From: Sandaracinus amylolyticus
GTDB taxonomy: Bacteria; Myxococcota_A; Polyangia; Polyangiales; Sandaracinaceae
Direction: 5' to 3'
Length of the DNA stretch: 64,000 nt
Assembly (NCBI RefSeq): GCF_000737325.1
Contig: NZ_CP011125.1
Coordinates: forward strand, 4,278,001 to 4,342,000
The position numbers and the translations under genes are program-made. The notes beneath the pieces are model-generated. The model was not told the origin of the DNA. It saw nothing but the letters and a program-made list of their open reading frames with translations, and made no database searches. The first letter of the stretch is position 1, and each line of letters begins with the position of its first letter. Positions 42,902 to 54,024 of the stretch are shown one piece after another.

Positions 42902-45544
42902 GTGGCGAAGGCGAAAGAGGGCGCCCACTCGCCCGCGATGCAGCAGTTCTTCCGTGCGAAGGAGCAGCACCCGGATGCGTTGCTCTTCTTCCGCATGGGG
43001 GACTTCTACGAGATGTTCTTCGACGACGCGGTGATCGCGTCGAAGGCGCTCGACCTCACGCTCACCGCGCGCAGCAAGGGCATCGACGGACGCGAGGTCC
43101 CGATGGCCGGCGTGCCGCACCACGCGGCGGCGTCGTACCTCGCGCGACTGCTCGAGAAGGGCTTCAAGGTCGCGATCTGCGAGCAGATGGCCGATCCCGC
43201 GACGGTGAAGGGCATCGTCCCGCGCGAGGTCGTCCGCGTCGTCACGCCGGGGCTGGCGCTCGATCCCGATGCGCTCGATGCGCGCACCGACAACGCGCTC
43301 GTCGCGGTCGCGTGCGAGGGTGAGACGTTCGGGATCGCGGCGCTCGAGCTCACTCGCGCCGAGCTGCGCGCGTGCACCGTGAGCGGCGGCGCGGCGATGC
43401 TCGCCGAGGTTCTGCGCCTCGACCCGCGCGAGGTGCTCGTCGTGCGCGGCGGCGAGACCCACGCCGCGCTCGCGCGCGCGCTCCCGAAGGCGCGCGTCGC
43501 CGAGCACGCGACGCCCGCGGATCGACGCGCCGCGCTCGCGATCGCGCTCGACGACGCCGCGATCGGAGATGCGTCGTCGCGGCTGTCGGGCGCCGCCCTC
43601 GAGGCGTGCGCCGTCGCGCTCGAGTACGCGCGCGTGTCGACCGGAGGTCGCGCGGCGATCGGCGTGCGCGCGATCGAGCCGTACGATCCGCGCGCGCAGC
43701 TCGCGCTCGACGACACCGCGGTGCGCAACCTCGAGCTCGTGCGCACGCTCTCGGGGGATCGTGCGGGCTCGCTGCTCGCGCTGCTCGACGAGACCTCGAC
43801 GCCGATGGGCGCGCGCCTCCTGCGTCGCCGGCTGCTCGCGCCGCTCGCCGACGTCGCGGCGATCCGTCGCCGTCACGACTCGGTCGAGGCGTTCGTGCTC
43901 GATCCCGAGCGCCGTCGCGCGCTGCGCCGCGCGCTCTCGGAGATCGGTGATCTCGAGCGCCTCGCGACGCGTGCCGAGCTCGGCGTCGCCAGCCCGCGCG
44001 ACCTCGGCGCGATCCGCGCGGGCCTTCGTAGCGCGATCGGCGTGGTCGACGCGCTCGGCGCGCAGCACGACGAGGTGCTCGCCGCGCTCGTGCCGCGCGA
44101 CGTGTGCGAGGACGTCGAGTCGCTCCTCTCGACCGCGCTCGTCGAGGACCTCCCGCTCGTGCCCAGCGCGGGCCCGGTGATCAAGGACGGCATCGACGCG
44201 CGCGTCGACGAGCTGCGCACGCTCTCGACGTCGAGCAAGGACGTCCTGCTCGCGCTCGAGGCGCGCGAGCGCGAAACATCGGGCATCGCCTCGCTGAAGA
44301 TTCGTTTCACGAAGGTCTTCGGCTACTACGTCGAGATCACGCGCTCGAACCTGCACCTCGTGCCGTCGCACTTCCGGCGCAAGCAGACCGTCGCGAACGG
44401 CGAGCGGTACACCACCGACGAGCTCGAGGAGCTGCAGTCGAAGATCCTGAACGCCGAGGATCGCCTCAAGGCGCTCGAGACCGAGATCTTCGAGGACGTG
44501 CGCCGCCGCGCGGGCGCCGAAGCACATCGCCTGCGCGCGCTCGCGTTCCGTCTCGCGGAGATCGACGTGCACGCGGGGCTCGCCGAGGTCGCGCACCGCC
44601 GCGGCTACGTGCGCCCCGAGGTCGACGAGTCGCTCTCGCTCGAGCTCGTCGAGTGCCGCCATCCGATCGTCGAGACGCTCGCCGCCGCGGGCTCTTTCGT
44701 GCCCAACGACGTCGCGATCGACGCGGAGGCGCAGCGCCTGCTCGTCATCACCGGGCCGAACATGGCGGGCAAGTCGACGACGATGCGCGAGGTCGCGCTC
44801 GCCGCGATCATGGCGCAGCTCGGATCGTTCGTGGCCGCGACGCGCGCGCGCATCGGCCTCGTCGATCGCGTGTTCACGCGCGTCGGCGCGAGCGACGATC
44901 TCGGGCGCGGCCAGAGCACGTTCATGGTCGAGATGCGCGAGACCGCGACGATCCTCCGGGAGGCGACGCGTCGCTCGCTCGTGATCCTCGACGAGATCGG
45001 CCGCGGCACGAGCACCTACGACGGGCTCGCGATCGCGTGGGCCGTCGCCGAGCACCTCCACGACGTGATCGGGTGCCGCACGCTGTTCGCGACGCACTAC
45101 CACGAGCTCTGCGAGCTCGAGCGGACGCGCCCCGGCGTGCGCAACTTCAACGTCGCGGCGCGCGAGCACCAGGGCGACGTCGTGTTCCTCCACCGGCTCG
45201 TCCCGGGCGCGAGCAACAAGAGCTACGGCGTCGCGGTCGCGCGCCTCGCGGGCACGCCCGAGCGCGTGCTCGAGCGCGCGAAGACGCTGCTGCGCGGGCT
45301 CGAGAGCGGCGCGACGGATGCGGCCGCGGGCGCGAAGGCGAGCCTGCGCGAGCGGGTGCGCGCCGAGGTCCCGCAGCTCGATCTCTTCGGCGTCGCGCAG
45401 CCCGCTACGGAATCCGTAGCGCCGCCTCCGCCCGAGCCTTCCGAGGTCGAGCGCGCGCTGCGCGAGCTCGACCCCGATCGGATGACGCCGATCGAGGCGC
45501 TCGTCGCGCTCTCGAAGCTGCGATCGCTGCTCGCGAAGCGCTGA
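42902..45544 (+). CDS. mutS: DNA mismatch repair protein MutS
   Basis: 880 aa from GTG 42902, with GAGGAGG 5-6 nt upstream. It recognises mismatches and small loops and recruits MutL. The mismatch-binding FYEMF (in FFRMGDFYEMFFDD, about residues 31-44), connector, clamp (FGYYVEITRSNLHLVP) and ATPase domains are all present. Walker A is GPNMAGKST, and STFMVEM, LVILDEIGRGTSTYDG and ATHYHEL complete the site. The C-terminal region after residue 800 is short and ends with a helical segment (PIEALVALSKLRSLL). No mutL is nearby. Confidence 0.97.
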   Translation: MAKAKEGAHSPAMQQFFRAKEQHPDALLFFRMGDFYEMFFDDAVIASKALDLTLTARSKGIDGREVPMAGVPHHAAASYLARLLEKGFKVAICEQMADPATVKGIVPREVVRVVTPGLALDPDALDARTDNALVAVACEGETFGIAALELTRAELRACTVSGGAAMLAEVLRLDPREVLVVRGGETHAALARALPKARVAEHATPADRRAALAIALDDAAIGDASSRLSGAALEACAVALEYARVSTGGRAAIGVRAIEPYDPRAQLALDDTAVRNLELVRTLSGDRAGSLLALLDETSTPMGARLLRRRLLAPLADVAAIRRRHDSVEAFVLDPERRRALRRALSEIGDLERLATRAELGVASPRDLGAIRAGLRSAIGVVDALGAQHDEVLAALVPRDVCEDVESLLSTALVEDLPLVPSAGPVIKDGIDARVDELRTLSTSSKDVLLALEARERETSGIASLKIRFTKVFGYYVEITRSNLHLVPSHFRRKQTVANGERYTTDELEELQSKILNAEDRLKALETEIFEDVRRRAGAEAHRLRALAFRLAEIDVHAGLAEVAHRRGYVRPEVDESLSLELVECRHPIVETLAAAGSFVPNDVAIDAEAQRLLVITGPNMAGKSTTMREVALAAIMAQLGSFVAATRARIGLVDRVFTRVGASDDLGRGQSTFMVEMRETATILREATRRSLVILDEIGRGTSTYDGLAIAWAVAEHLHDVIGCRTLFATHYHELCELERTRPGVRNFNVAAREHQGDVVFLHRLVPGASNKSYGVAVARLAGTPERVLERAKTLLRGLESGATDAAAGAKASLRERVRAEVPQLDLFGVAQPATESVAPPPPEPSEVERALRELDPDRMTPIEALVALSKLRSLLAKR

Positions 45545-45554
45545 TCCAGCGCAG

Positions 45555-45575
45555 CCTTTCGTTTGGCCCGAAAGG
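45555..45575. terminator. Short hairpin after mutS
   Basis: CCTTTCG (45555-45561), loop TTTGGCC, CGAAAGG (45569-45575). It is 10 nt after the mutS stop and has no T-run, so it is only a weak terminator candidate. Confidence 0.3.
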
Positions 45576-45585
45576 GCCCGGGCGC

Positions 45586-45591
45586 TACGAT
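45586..45591 (+). promoter_or_regulatory. Putative -10 (TACGAT), leaderless start of pheA
   Basis: TACGAT ends 8 nt before ATG 45600. Confidence 0.35.
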
Positions 45592-45599
45592 GCCCGACG

Positions 45600-46748
45600 A
45601 TGGCTGACTCGCGGGACGAGATGGCGCAGATCCGCGCCGCGCTGGAGCAGGCCGACGCCGATCTCGTGGCTGCGCTCGATGCGAGAGCGCGAGCGGTTCG
45701 TGGATACGTCGCGCTGCGCGAGCGCGACCCCGAGGGCTACCACGTGCTCCCCAACGCGGCCGAGGTGCTCACGCGCGTGCGCGAGCTCCGGCGCGAGTTC
45801 CCCGAGAACGGTCTCGAGCCCGTGGTGCGCGAGGTGCTCGGCGTCTGCGCCGCGATGATCGCGCCGGTGCAGGTCGCGGTGCTCGGCCCCGAGGCGGGCC
45901 TCACGCACCTCGCCGCGCGTCGCTGGTTCGGCTCGCAGGCCGAGGTGCGCGCGATGGCGAACGTCACCGACGTGTTCGCGGAGATCGATCGCGGCCGCGC
46001 CGCGCACGCCGTCGTGCCGTTCGAGACCTCGACCGACGGCGCGCTCTCCGCGACGCTCTCGTGCCTCGTCGAGACGCACGCGAAGGTCATCGGCGAGGTC
46101 AGCGCGGTCAACGCGTGGCACCTCTGGTCGCGCACCGGCAACGCGGGCGACGTGGAGAAGATCTACGGCGCGGCGACGACCATCGCGGCGTGCGAGCGCA
46201 CGCTGAAAGCGGAGTTCCCGCGCGCGACCCTGCTCGACGTGCGGAGCGGCGTCGTCGCGGCGCAGCTCGCGCTCGAGGATCACGGCGCGGCCGCGCTGGG
46301 CAGCGAGCTGCTCGGAGAGCTCGGCACGACGCTGCGGATCGGCTCGGAGCGACCCGCCCCGATGCGCACCGAGCGCGGCTCGGAGCGTCCGGTGGCGGAC
46401 ACGCTTCGTCTGGTGCGCAAGCACGTCGAGGACGATCCCGGCGCGACCACGCGCTTCGTCGTGCTCGGCCAGCAGCAGCCGCGCCGCACCGGCGCCGATC
46501 GCACGATGATCGTGCTCGCGCTCAGCGAGGATCCCGGCTCGCTCTACGCGGCGCTCCAGCCCTTCGCGGAGCGCGGGATCAACCTCACGCGCCTCGAGTC
46601 CCGCCCCGCGCGATCGAGCGCGTGGCGCCTCGTCTTCTTCGTCGAGCTCGACGGGCACGGCAGCGATCGCGCGGTGCTCACCGCGATCGACGAGGTGAAG
46701 GCGCGCGCGCGCCACCTCAAGGTCCTCGGCTCGTATCCGCGTCCTTGA
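45600..46748 (+). CDS. pheA: Bifunctional chorismate mutase / prephenate dehydratase
   Basis: 382 aa, P-protein length. It converts chorismate to prephenate and then phenylpyruvate for phenylalanine synthesis. Residues 1-95 are an AroQ-like helical domain (IRAALEQADADLVAALDAR), 100-290 the dehydratase domain with the catalytic TTRFVVLG, and 300-382 an ACT regulatory domain (DPGSLYAALQPFAERGINLTRLESRP) that binds phenylalanine for feedback. The usual VPIENS motif reads VPFETSTDG here, and a 25-residue insert with two GSERP copies separates motifs. It lies upstream of aroA in the same pathway. Confidence 0.9.
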   Translation: MADSRDEMAQIRAALEQADADLVAALDARARAVRGYVALRERDPEGYHVLPNAAEVLTRVRELRREFPENGLEPVVREVLGVCAAMIAPVQVAVLGPEAGLTHLAARRWFGSQAEVRAMANVTDVFAEIDRGRAAHAVVPFETSTDGALSATLSCLVETHAKVIGEVSAVNAWHLWSRTGNAGDVEKIYGAATTIAACERTLKAEFPRATLLDVRSGVVAAQLALEDHGAAALGSELLGELGTTLRIGSERPAPMRTERGSERPVADTLRLVRKHVEDDPGATTRFVVLGQQQPRRTGADRTMIVLALSEDPGSLYAALQPFAERGINLTRLESRPARSSAWRLVFFVELDGHGSDRAVLTAIDEVKARARHLKVLGSYPRP

Positions 46749-46879
46749 TCGCCTCGTCGATCCGGTAGGCCGCGTCCCCGCGACGCGTGCGACCACGGGA
46801 GCGCGCGCGCGTGATTTCTGTCACCCTCGTGCCCGCCGCGGCCTCGCCGCGACGCTCACCCCGAGACCGCGAAGAAGAC

Positions 46880-48262
46880 ATGGCGAGCACCGGTTCCGAG
46901 ACGAAGCGATGGCGTGTCCGCGCGAGCGGTCCGCTGCGAGGTCAGGTCCGCGTCCCCGGCGACAAGTCGATCGGCCATCGCGCGCTGCTCTTCGGTGCGC
47001 TCGCGGAGGGAACCTCGACGGTGCGCGGTCTCTCGGGCGGTCTCGACAACGCGGCGACCGCCGAGGCCATGCGGCAGATGGGCGCGCGCATCGAGTTCTC
47101 GGGCGAGCCCGCGACGGGCGTGACCGCGAAGATCGCCGGCGTCGGTCTCGATGGTCTGAAGATGCCGAGCGGCGTGCTCGACTGCGGCAACTCGGGCACC
47201 ACGATGCGCATGCTCGCGGGCGTGCTCGTCGCGCAGAAGTTCGGCACGCGCCTCATCGGCGACGCGAGCCTCACGCGCCGCCCGATGAGGCGCATCGTCG
47301 ATCCGCTGCGCGCGCGCGGCGGTCACATCGCGGGCGTGAAGGGCGCGAAGGAAGGCGAGCACTATCCGCCGCTCTCGGTCGCGCCGCTGCTCCCCGACGA
47401 GAAGCTCACGGGCATCGAGTACCAGTCTCCGATCGCCAGCGCGCAGGTGAAGAGCGCGCTGCTGCTCTCCGGCCTCTGGGCCGACGGTCCGACCGCGGTC
47501 GCCGAGCCCACGCTCTCGCGCGATCACACGGAGCGCATGATGCTCGCGCTCGGCGTCCCGCTGCAGACGATGGGCCCGATGGTCGTGCTCGATCCCGAGG
47601 AGTGGGATCGCCGCTGGGACGGCTTCGAGTGGGACGTGCCGGGCGACATCAGCGGCGCGGCGTTCATCATGGCGGCGGGCCTGCTCGTGCCGGGCAGCGA
47701 GATCGTGATCGACAACGTCGGCACGAACCCGACGCGCACCGGCATCCTCGACGCGCTGCGCGCGATGCGCGCGCCGATCTTCATCACGCCGCGCGGTGAC
47801 GCCGCGGGCATGGAGCCGATCGCGCAGGTCGTGGTCCGCCACGCGCCGTACAGCCCGACGCGCCTCGGCGGCGAGCTCGTCACCCGCATGATCGACGAGG
47901 TGCCGATCTTCGCCGCGATCTGCACGCGCGCCGGTGGCGCGAGCGAGATCCGCGACGCCGAGGAGCTGCGCGTGAAGGAGAGCGATCGCCTCTCGATCAC
48001 CGCAAACATGCTGCGCGACGCGGGCGTCGACTGCGTCGAGCTCCGCGACGGCATGACGATCCACGGCGGCACCGGTGCGCTTCGCGCGACGCGCGTGACG
48101 AGCCACGGCGATCACCGCATCGCGATGACCGCGGCGGTGCTCGGCCTCGCGTCCGAGGGCGAGACGATCGTCCAGGACGTCGGCTGCGTCGACACGAGCT
48201 TCCCCGGGTTCGCCGACCTGCTGCGCTCGCTCGGCGCCGACATCGTCGAGGAGACGGCGTGA
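46880..48262 (+). CDS. aroA: 3-phosphoshikimate 1-carboxyvinyltransferase (EPSP synthase)
   Basis: 460 aa from ATG 46880; the longer in-frame start at 46787 has no ribosome site. It joins PEP and shikimate-3-phosphate. Motifs are VPGDKSIGHRALLFGALAEG (catalytic K29), DCGNSGTTMRMLAGVL, PIASAQVKSALLLSGL, the GGELVTRMIDEVP loop and ELRVKESDRL. The GNSGTT form resembles Gram-positive-type enzymes more than the E. coli GNAGTA form; glyphosate response was not judged. Its stop overlaps the cmk start (GTGA), giving translational coupling in the conserved aroA-cmk-rpsA order. Confidence 0.95.
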   Translation: MASTGSETKRWRVRASGPLRGQVRVPGDKSIGHRALLFGALAEGTSTVRGLSGGLDNAATAEAMRQMGARIEFSGEPATGVTAKIAGVGLDGLKMPSGVLDCGNSGTTMRMLAGVLVAQKFGTRLIGDASLTRRPMRRIVDPLRARGGHIAGVKGAKEGEHYPPLSVAPLLPDEKLTGIEYQSPIASAQVKSALLLSGLWADGPTAVAEPTLSRDHTERMMLALGVPLQTMGPMVVLDPEEWDRRWDGFEWDVPGDISGAAFIMAAGLLVPGSEIVIDNVGTNPTRTGILDALRAMRAPIFITPRGDAAGMEPIAQVVVRHAPYSPTRLGGELVTRMIDEVPIFAAICTRAGGASEIRDAEELRVKESDRLSITANMLRDAGVDCVELRDGMTIHGGTGALRATRVTSHGDHRIAMTAAVLGLASEGETIVQDVGCVDTSFPGFADLLRSLGADIVEETA

Positions 48263-48954
48263 CGCCGCGCGCGCGCGGACTGGTCGTCGCGATCGACGGC
48301 CCCGCGGGCGCGGGCAAGAGCACGGTCTCGCGCCGTCTCGCGGCACGCCTCGGGTACACGCTCGTCGACACCGGCGCGCTCTATCGCGCGATCGCGCTCG
48401 CCGCGCGCGAGATAGGGATCTCGTGGGACGACGGGCCCGGGCTGGGATCACTCGCGCGACGTCTCCCGCTCGCGCTCGAGCCGAGCGAGGAGGGATCACG
48501 CGTGATCGTCGACGGCGAGGATCGCTCGAGCGACATCCGCACGCCCGAGATCTCCCAGGGCGCGAGCATCGTCTCGCAGCACCCCGACGTGCGCGTGGCG
48601 CTGCTCGATCTGCAGCGTCGTCTCGGCGCCGAGGGTGGGGTGGTGCTCGAAGGGCGCGACATCGGCACGGTCGTGTTCCCCGACGCCGAGGTGAAGGTCT
48701 TCCTCACCGCGTCGGACGAGGAACGCGCGCGCCGTCGCACCGCCGAGCTCCAGGCACGTGGCGCCGCCCAGCCGATCGATCAGGTGCTCGCCGAGATCCG
48801 AGAGCGGGATCGCCGCGACTCCACGCGCCCGATCGCGCCGCTCAAGCCGGCGCGCGACGCGATCACGGTGGACACGACCGCGCTCGATCTCGACGCGGTC
48901 GTCGAGACGCTCGTGGGGATCGTACGTGGTGCGAGCAGCACCCGCAGCGATTGA
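48259..48954 (+). CDS. cmk: Cytidylate kinase
   Basis: 231 aa from GTG 48259 overlapping the aroA stop. It phosphorylates CMP and dCMP. The P-loop VAIDGPAGAGKSTVSRRLA, LVDTGALYRAIAL, GRDIGTVVFPDAEVKVFLTAS and the C-terminal RDSTRPIAPLKPA lid/CMP-binding segment are intact. The rpsA promoter TTGACA starts 3 nt before the end of this gene (48951), so rpsA can be expressed independently. Confidence 0.96.
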   Translation: MTPRARGLVVAIDGPAGAGKSTVSRRLAARLGYTLVDTGALYRAIALAAREIGISWDDGPGLGSLARRLPLALEPSEEGSRVIVDGEDRSSDIRTPEISQGASIVSQHPDVRVALLDLQRRLGAEGGVVLEGRDIGTVVFPDAEVKVFLTASDEERARRRTAELQARGAAQPIDQVLAEIRERDRRDSTRPIAPLKPARDAITVDTTALDLDAVVETLVGIVRGASSTRSD

Positions 48955-48979
48955 CACCCTAGGAGCGCCGCGCTACCCC
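48951..48979 (+). promoter_or_regulatory. Promoter of rpsA
   Basis: TTGACA (48951-48956), 17-bp spacer, TACCCC (48974-48979): consensus -35 and good -10. It overlaps the cmk stop codon and predicts a start near 48986. Confidence 0.65.
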
Positions 48980-48985
48980 TCCGGT

Positions 48986-49221
48986 CCCCGTGTTCGCGTC
49001 TCGTACGCGCGCGCGGGCTCCACCGCGCGAGTAGGTCGCCCCGAGGGTACGCCCCCGGGGCGAAGCGTTGTTCCGGGCCAGCAGCACTCGAGCCCGCGAA
49101 CGACGCGCCGACCCCCGGGTCTTCGATTCAGGCCCGTACCGGCGTCCTCGCTCGCGTATCCCCGGTAGGCTCCCAGCACGACCCTCACCGTACCGAATCA
49201 GAAAGGTCCCCGACCCAACCA
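48986..49221 (+). promoter_or_regulatory. Long structured leader of rpsA
   Basis: About 235 nt of untranslated leader. It contains a hairpin at 49036-49063 (TCGCCCCG...CGGGGCGA with inner GGG/CCC pairs) and a wider CGGGCC/GGCCCG pairing at about 49074/49131. No open frame with a ribosome site is convincing. S1 is known in other bacteria to repress its own mRNA through a structured leader, so the same role is plausible here. Confidence 0.45.
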
Positions 49222-50984
<1,763 letters not shown>

Positions 50985-50991
<7 letters not shown>

Positions 50992-51113
50992 GCGAGCAGC
51001 TCGGCAGTGAGCTGAGCGAGCAGCTCGGCAGTGAGCTGAGCGAGCAGCTCGGCAGTGAGCTGAGCGAGCAGCTCGGCAGTGAGCTGAGCGAGCAGCTCGG
51101 CAGTGAGCTGAGC
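50985..51113. repeat. 24-bp tandem repeat across the rpsA stop codon (five units plus partial)
   Basis: Five identical units starting GAGCTGAGCGAGCAGCTCGG begin at 50985, 51009, 51033, 51057 and 51081, and a partial unit follows at 51105. Each contains the dyad GAGCTG/CAGCTC. The first unit supplies the rpsA TGA (50989-50991). Perfect identity suggests recent expansion. Confidence 0.95.
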
Positions 51114-51143
51114 CTCTGAAGAGAGGCTCGCTCCTAGCGAAGG

Positions 51144-51185
51144 CGAGGGCCGGATGCGCGAGAGCGCTCCGGCCCTCGACGTTTT
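51144..51185 (+). terminator. Intrinsic terminator of rpsA
   Basis: CGAGGGCCGGA (51144-51154), 13-nt loop, TCCGGCCCTCG (51168-51178), then ACGTTTTT. A second small stem GAGCCTCT/AGAGGCTC (51110-51117/51122-51129) precedes it. It also ends transcription before the convergent permease gene. Confidence 0.8.
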
Positions 51186-52457
51186 TCAGGCCTCGCGCTC
51201 GATGGGCGCCGTCGGCACGAGGTGCACGAGCAACACCGCCGGCAGCGCCGCGACGAAGCAGAGCGCGAAGAACGCGACCAGCGCGTCGGCGCGCGCGCTC
51301 GCGGCGTCGGCTGCGCCTGCCGCGAACGCCGCCGTGAGCGCCTCGACGACGTGCCCCGAGAGCCCGCCCGCGACGGTCGCGGTGAGCGCCGTGATCGCCG
51401 AGAAGAACGCGTAGTGCGACGCGGAGAACGCGCGCTTGCATCGCCGCATCAGGAAGACCGGCAGCGCCGTCCCCGCGAGCGCGCCCGCGAGCTGCTCGAG
51501 CGTGTACACCACGACGATCCACTCGAACGACGGACGCAGCCACGCGACGAGCAGATAGAACGGGATCGCCATCGCGTACGTGAACGGCACGAGCCAGCGC
51601 TCGAGCCCACCGCGCGCGAGCAGTCCTCCGGCGAGGAGCGATCCTCCGATGCTCGCGGTCAGCCCGATGCTGCGCAGCACGCCGCGCGCTTCGGTGCCGA
51701 TCCCGAGGTCGCGCAGCAGCACCGGCGCCATCGCGAACGTGAGCACGTCGCAGAGCCGGTACGTCAGCACGAACACGATCACGCGCACGGCCTCGGGCTG
51801 CGCGAGGAACGTGCGGTACGCCGCGCCGAACCCCGACGCGCTCGGCTGCACGTGCTCGGGCCCGTCGCGATCCTCGACGCGCGGCACGAGCCACGCATTG
51901 ATCGCTGCAGTCAGCGCCATCAGCGCGCCCGCCGTGGTGAACGCCGCGGTCCATCCCGCGCGCCCCGCGAGCACCACGAGCGCGCCCGAGCCCACGTACA
52001 TCGCGATGCGATACGCCGCGATGCGCGTGCCCGAGTAGAGCGCCTGCTCGCGCCGATCGAGCGCGACCATGAAGAGCCCGTCGCACGCGATGTCGTGCGT
52101 CGCGTGCACGGCCGCGAGCACCGCGAGCGCGCCCCAGAAGAGCCACGGCGTCTCGAGCGCACCGCCGCCGCCCGCGACCATCGCGCCCATCAGGACCATC
52201 CCGACCGCGAGCACGAGCTGCAGCGCGATCATCCACCCGCGGCGCGTCCCGAAGAGGTCGATCAGCGGGCTCCACAGCGGCTTCGCGGTGACCGACAGGT
52301 GGAACCACGACGTGTAGCCGACGACGGATGGTGGCGCGCCGATCGCGGTGAGGTACTCGGTGACGAGCTGGTGCAGGAAGCTGAAGGGCAGCCCCTCGCC
52401 GAAATAGGCGGAGCTGGTCCAGGCGAGAGCCTTTCCGCGCTTCGTCTCGTCGCTCAC
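51186..52457 (-). CDS. AmpG-like major facilitator permease
   Basis: 423 aa from GTG 52457, with about 12 hydrophobic segments. The N-terminal stretch ALAWTSSAYFGEGLPFSFL and HATHDIACDGLFMVAL resemble AmpG-type muropeptide and related MFS carriers (FxxAxQDIxxDGYxL). It would bring cell-wall fragments or a similar solute into the cytoplasm; the substrate is not provable from sequence. Between start and promoter, a TACACC hexamer lies 13 nt before the GTG. It converges on rpsA and is divergent from the PerM-family gene. Confidence 0.8.
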   Translation of the reverse strand: MSDETKRGKALAWTSSAYFGEGLPFSFLHQLVTEYLTAIGAPPSVVGYTSWFHLSVTAKPLWSPLIDLFGTRRGWMIALQLVLAVGMVLMGAMVAGGGGALETPWLFWGALAVLAAVHATHDIACDGLFMVALDRREQALYSGTRIAAYRIAMYVGSGALVVLAGRAGWTAAFTTAGALMALTAAINAWLVPRVEDRDGPEHVQPSASGFGAAYRTFLAQPEAVRVIVFVLTYRLCDVLTFAMAPVLLRDLGIGTEARGVLRSIGLTASIGGSLLAGGLLARGGLERWLVPFTYAMAIPFYLLVAWLRPSFEWIVVVYTLEQLAGALAGTALPVFLMRRCKRAFSASHYAFFSAITALTATVAGGLSGHVVEALTAAFAAGAADAASARADALVAFFALCFVAALPAVLLVHLVPTAPIEREA

Positions 52458-52536
52458 TGCGGGCGAACGAGGTGTACTCGTCGTTCCGTTCCCGCGAGAA
52501 GAAAAAGCGGTCGTGGACGATTCCAGACGAACAGCG

Positions 52537-52542
52537 TATAGG
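52537..52542 (+). promoter_or_regulatory. Putative -10 (TATAGG), leaderless start
   Basis: TATAGG ends 8 nt before GTG 52551, supporting that start over the TTG codon just ahead of it. Confidence 0.4.
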
Positions 52543-52550
52543 CGGGATTG

Positions 52551-53981
52551 GTGGAGAGACCTGACCCGCCGTCGCTCCTGACGGGCCAGAGCGGGCCCGG
52601 CTCGCGCAGCCGGCGCATCGCATTCTTCGCGGTGACGGGTGCCCTCGTCGTGGGGATCCTCTGGGTCTTCCGCGAGGTGCTCGCGCCGTTCGCGATCGCG
52701 CTGATCGTGGCGTACGTCTTCGCGCCGCTCGTGGAGCGCATGCAGCGCGTGCGCATCGGTGGGCGGAAGACGCCGCGCTGGGCCGCGGTGCTCGTGCTCT
52801 ATCTCTCGCTGCTCGGTGCGATGGCGACGACCGTGGTGATCGGCGCGCCGCTCGTGGTCTCCGAGATCCAGAAGCTCTCGCGCGAGATGCCGCGCACCGT
52901 GCGCACGCTGCGCGACGAGTGGCTGCCTCAGCTCGACCGCACGCTGCGCTCGGCGACGAGCTCGTTCGGCGCCGTCGAAGAAGAAGCACCTCCGAGCCCC
53001 GACGAGCCCGACGCGGTCAGCGCCCCCGAGCCCAACGTGCCCGAGCCGGTGCGCAGCATCCGCGTCGTGCCGCGCGACGAGGGCGGCTACGAGATCGTGC
53101 TGCCCGACACCGGCGTCGAGATCCGCCAAGAGGGCGAGGGGCACTACGTGGTCGGGCCTGCGGCCGCGACGGGCGAGGCCGCGCGCCGCGACCTCTCGGT
53201 GCAGCTCACCGAGGCGCTCCGCGGCGAGCTCGCGCACGGCGAGCAGAGCGTCGCGTCGGCGCTGCGCACCGCGCAGTCGTTCATCGCGGCGGTGGTCGGC
53301 GGCATCTTCCGCTTCTTCATCATGCTGATGCTCTCGGCGTACCTGCTGATCAGCGCCGACAGCATCCTCGCGTTCTTCCGCCAGCTGGTGCGCCCCGATC
53401 GCCGCTCGATGTTCGACGTGCTGCTGAGCCGCATCGATCGCGGGCTCGCGGGCGTGGTGCGCGGGCAGCTCGTCATCTGCCTCGTCAACGGCGTGCTCTC
53501 GGGCATCGGCTTCTACATCGCGGGCCTCGACTACTGGCCGCTGCTCACGCTGATCGCGACGGTGCTCTCGATCATCCCGATCTTCGGCGCGATCATCAGC
53601 TCGATCCCCGCGGTCGTGGTCGGGCTGCAGGACGGGTTCGGCGTCGCGCTCTTCGTGCTGGCGTGGATCATCGGCATCCACCAGGTCGAGGCGAACCTCC
53701 TCAACCCGAAGATCCTCGGCGACGCCGCGAAGGTGCACCCGGTGCTCGTCGTGTTCGCGCTGCTCGCGGGTGAGCACTTCTTCGGCATCACGGGCGCGCT
53801 GCTCGCCGTCCCGGTGCTCTCGATCGGGCAGAGCCTGTTCCTCCACTTCCGCGAGGTCGCGCTCGGTGTGCCCGCGAGCGAGAGCCGGCCCGGCATCGAT
53901 CGCCCGCCGGCGAGCGCCGCGGACGCGACGGTGATCGCTCCGCCGCCGGAGACGTCCTCTCCGGGCGCGCGCACGCGCTGA
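52551..53981 (+). CDS. AI-2E/PerM-family membrane transporter
   Basis: 476 aa from GTG 52551. The PerM/AI-2E family layout is seen: N-terminal hydrophobic pair (IAFFAVTGALVVGILWVF, PFAIALIVAYVFAPL), a large extracytoplasmic segment, then FIMLMLSAYLLIS, GQLVICLVNGVLSGIGFYIAGL, LLTLIATVLSIIPIFGAII and HQVEANLLNPKILG. Between residues about 140 and 230 is an unusual insert rich in Pro, Glu and Asp, including IRVVPRDEGGYEIVLPD. Substrates of this family are diverse (signals, ions, other solutes), so none is assigned. It ends in a disordered Pro/Ala tail. Confidence 0.85.
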   Translation: MERPDPPSLLTGQSGPGSRSRRIAFFAVTGALVVGILWVFREVLAPFAIALIVAYVFAPLVERMQRVRIGGRKTPRWAAVLVLYLSLLGAMATTVVIGAPLVVSEIQKLSREMPRTVRTLRDEWLPQLDRTLRSATSSFGAVEEEAPPSPDEPDAVSAPEPNVPEPVRSIRVVPRDEGGYEIVLPDTGVEIRQEGEGHYVVGPAAATGEAARRDLSVQLTEALRGELAHGEQSVASALRTAQSFIAAVVGGIFRFFIMLMLSAYLLISADSILAFFRQLVRPDRRSMFDVLLSRIDRGLAGVVRGQLVICLVNGVLSGIGFYIAGLDYWPLLTLIATVLSIIPIFGAIISSIPAVVVGLQDGFGVALFVLAWIIGIHQVEANLLNPKILGDAAKVHPVLVVFALLAGEHFFGITGALLAVPVLSIGQSLFLHFREVALGVPASESRPGIDRPPASAADATVIAPPPETSSPGARTR

Positions 53982-54024
53982 GCGGCCTGCGAGCGACGCC
54001 CGGAGGGCGTACGCCGGGTCCAGC

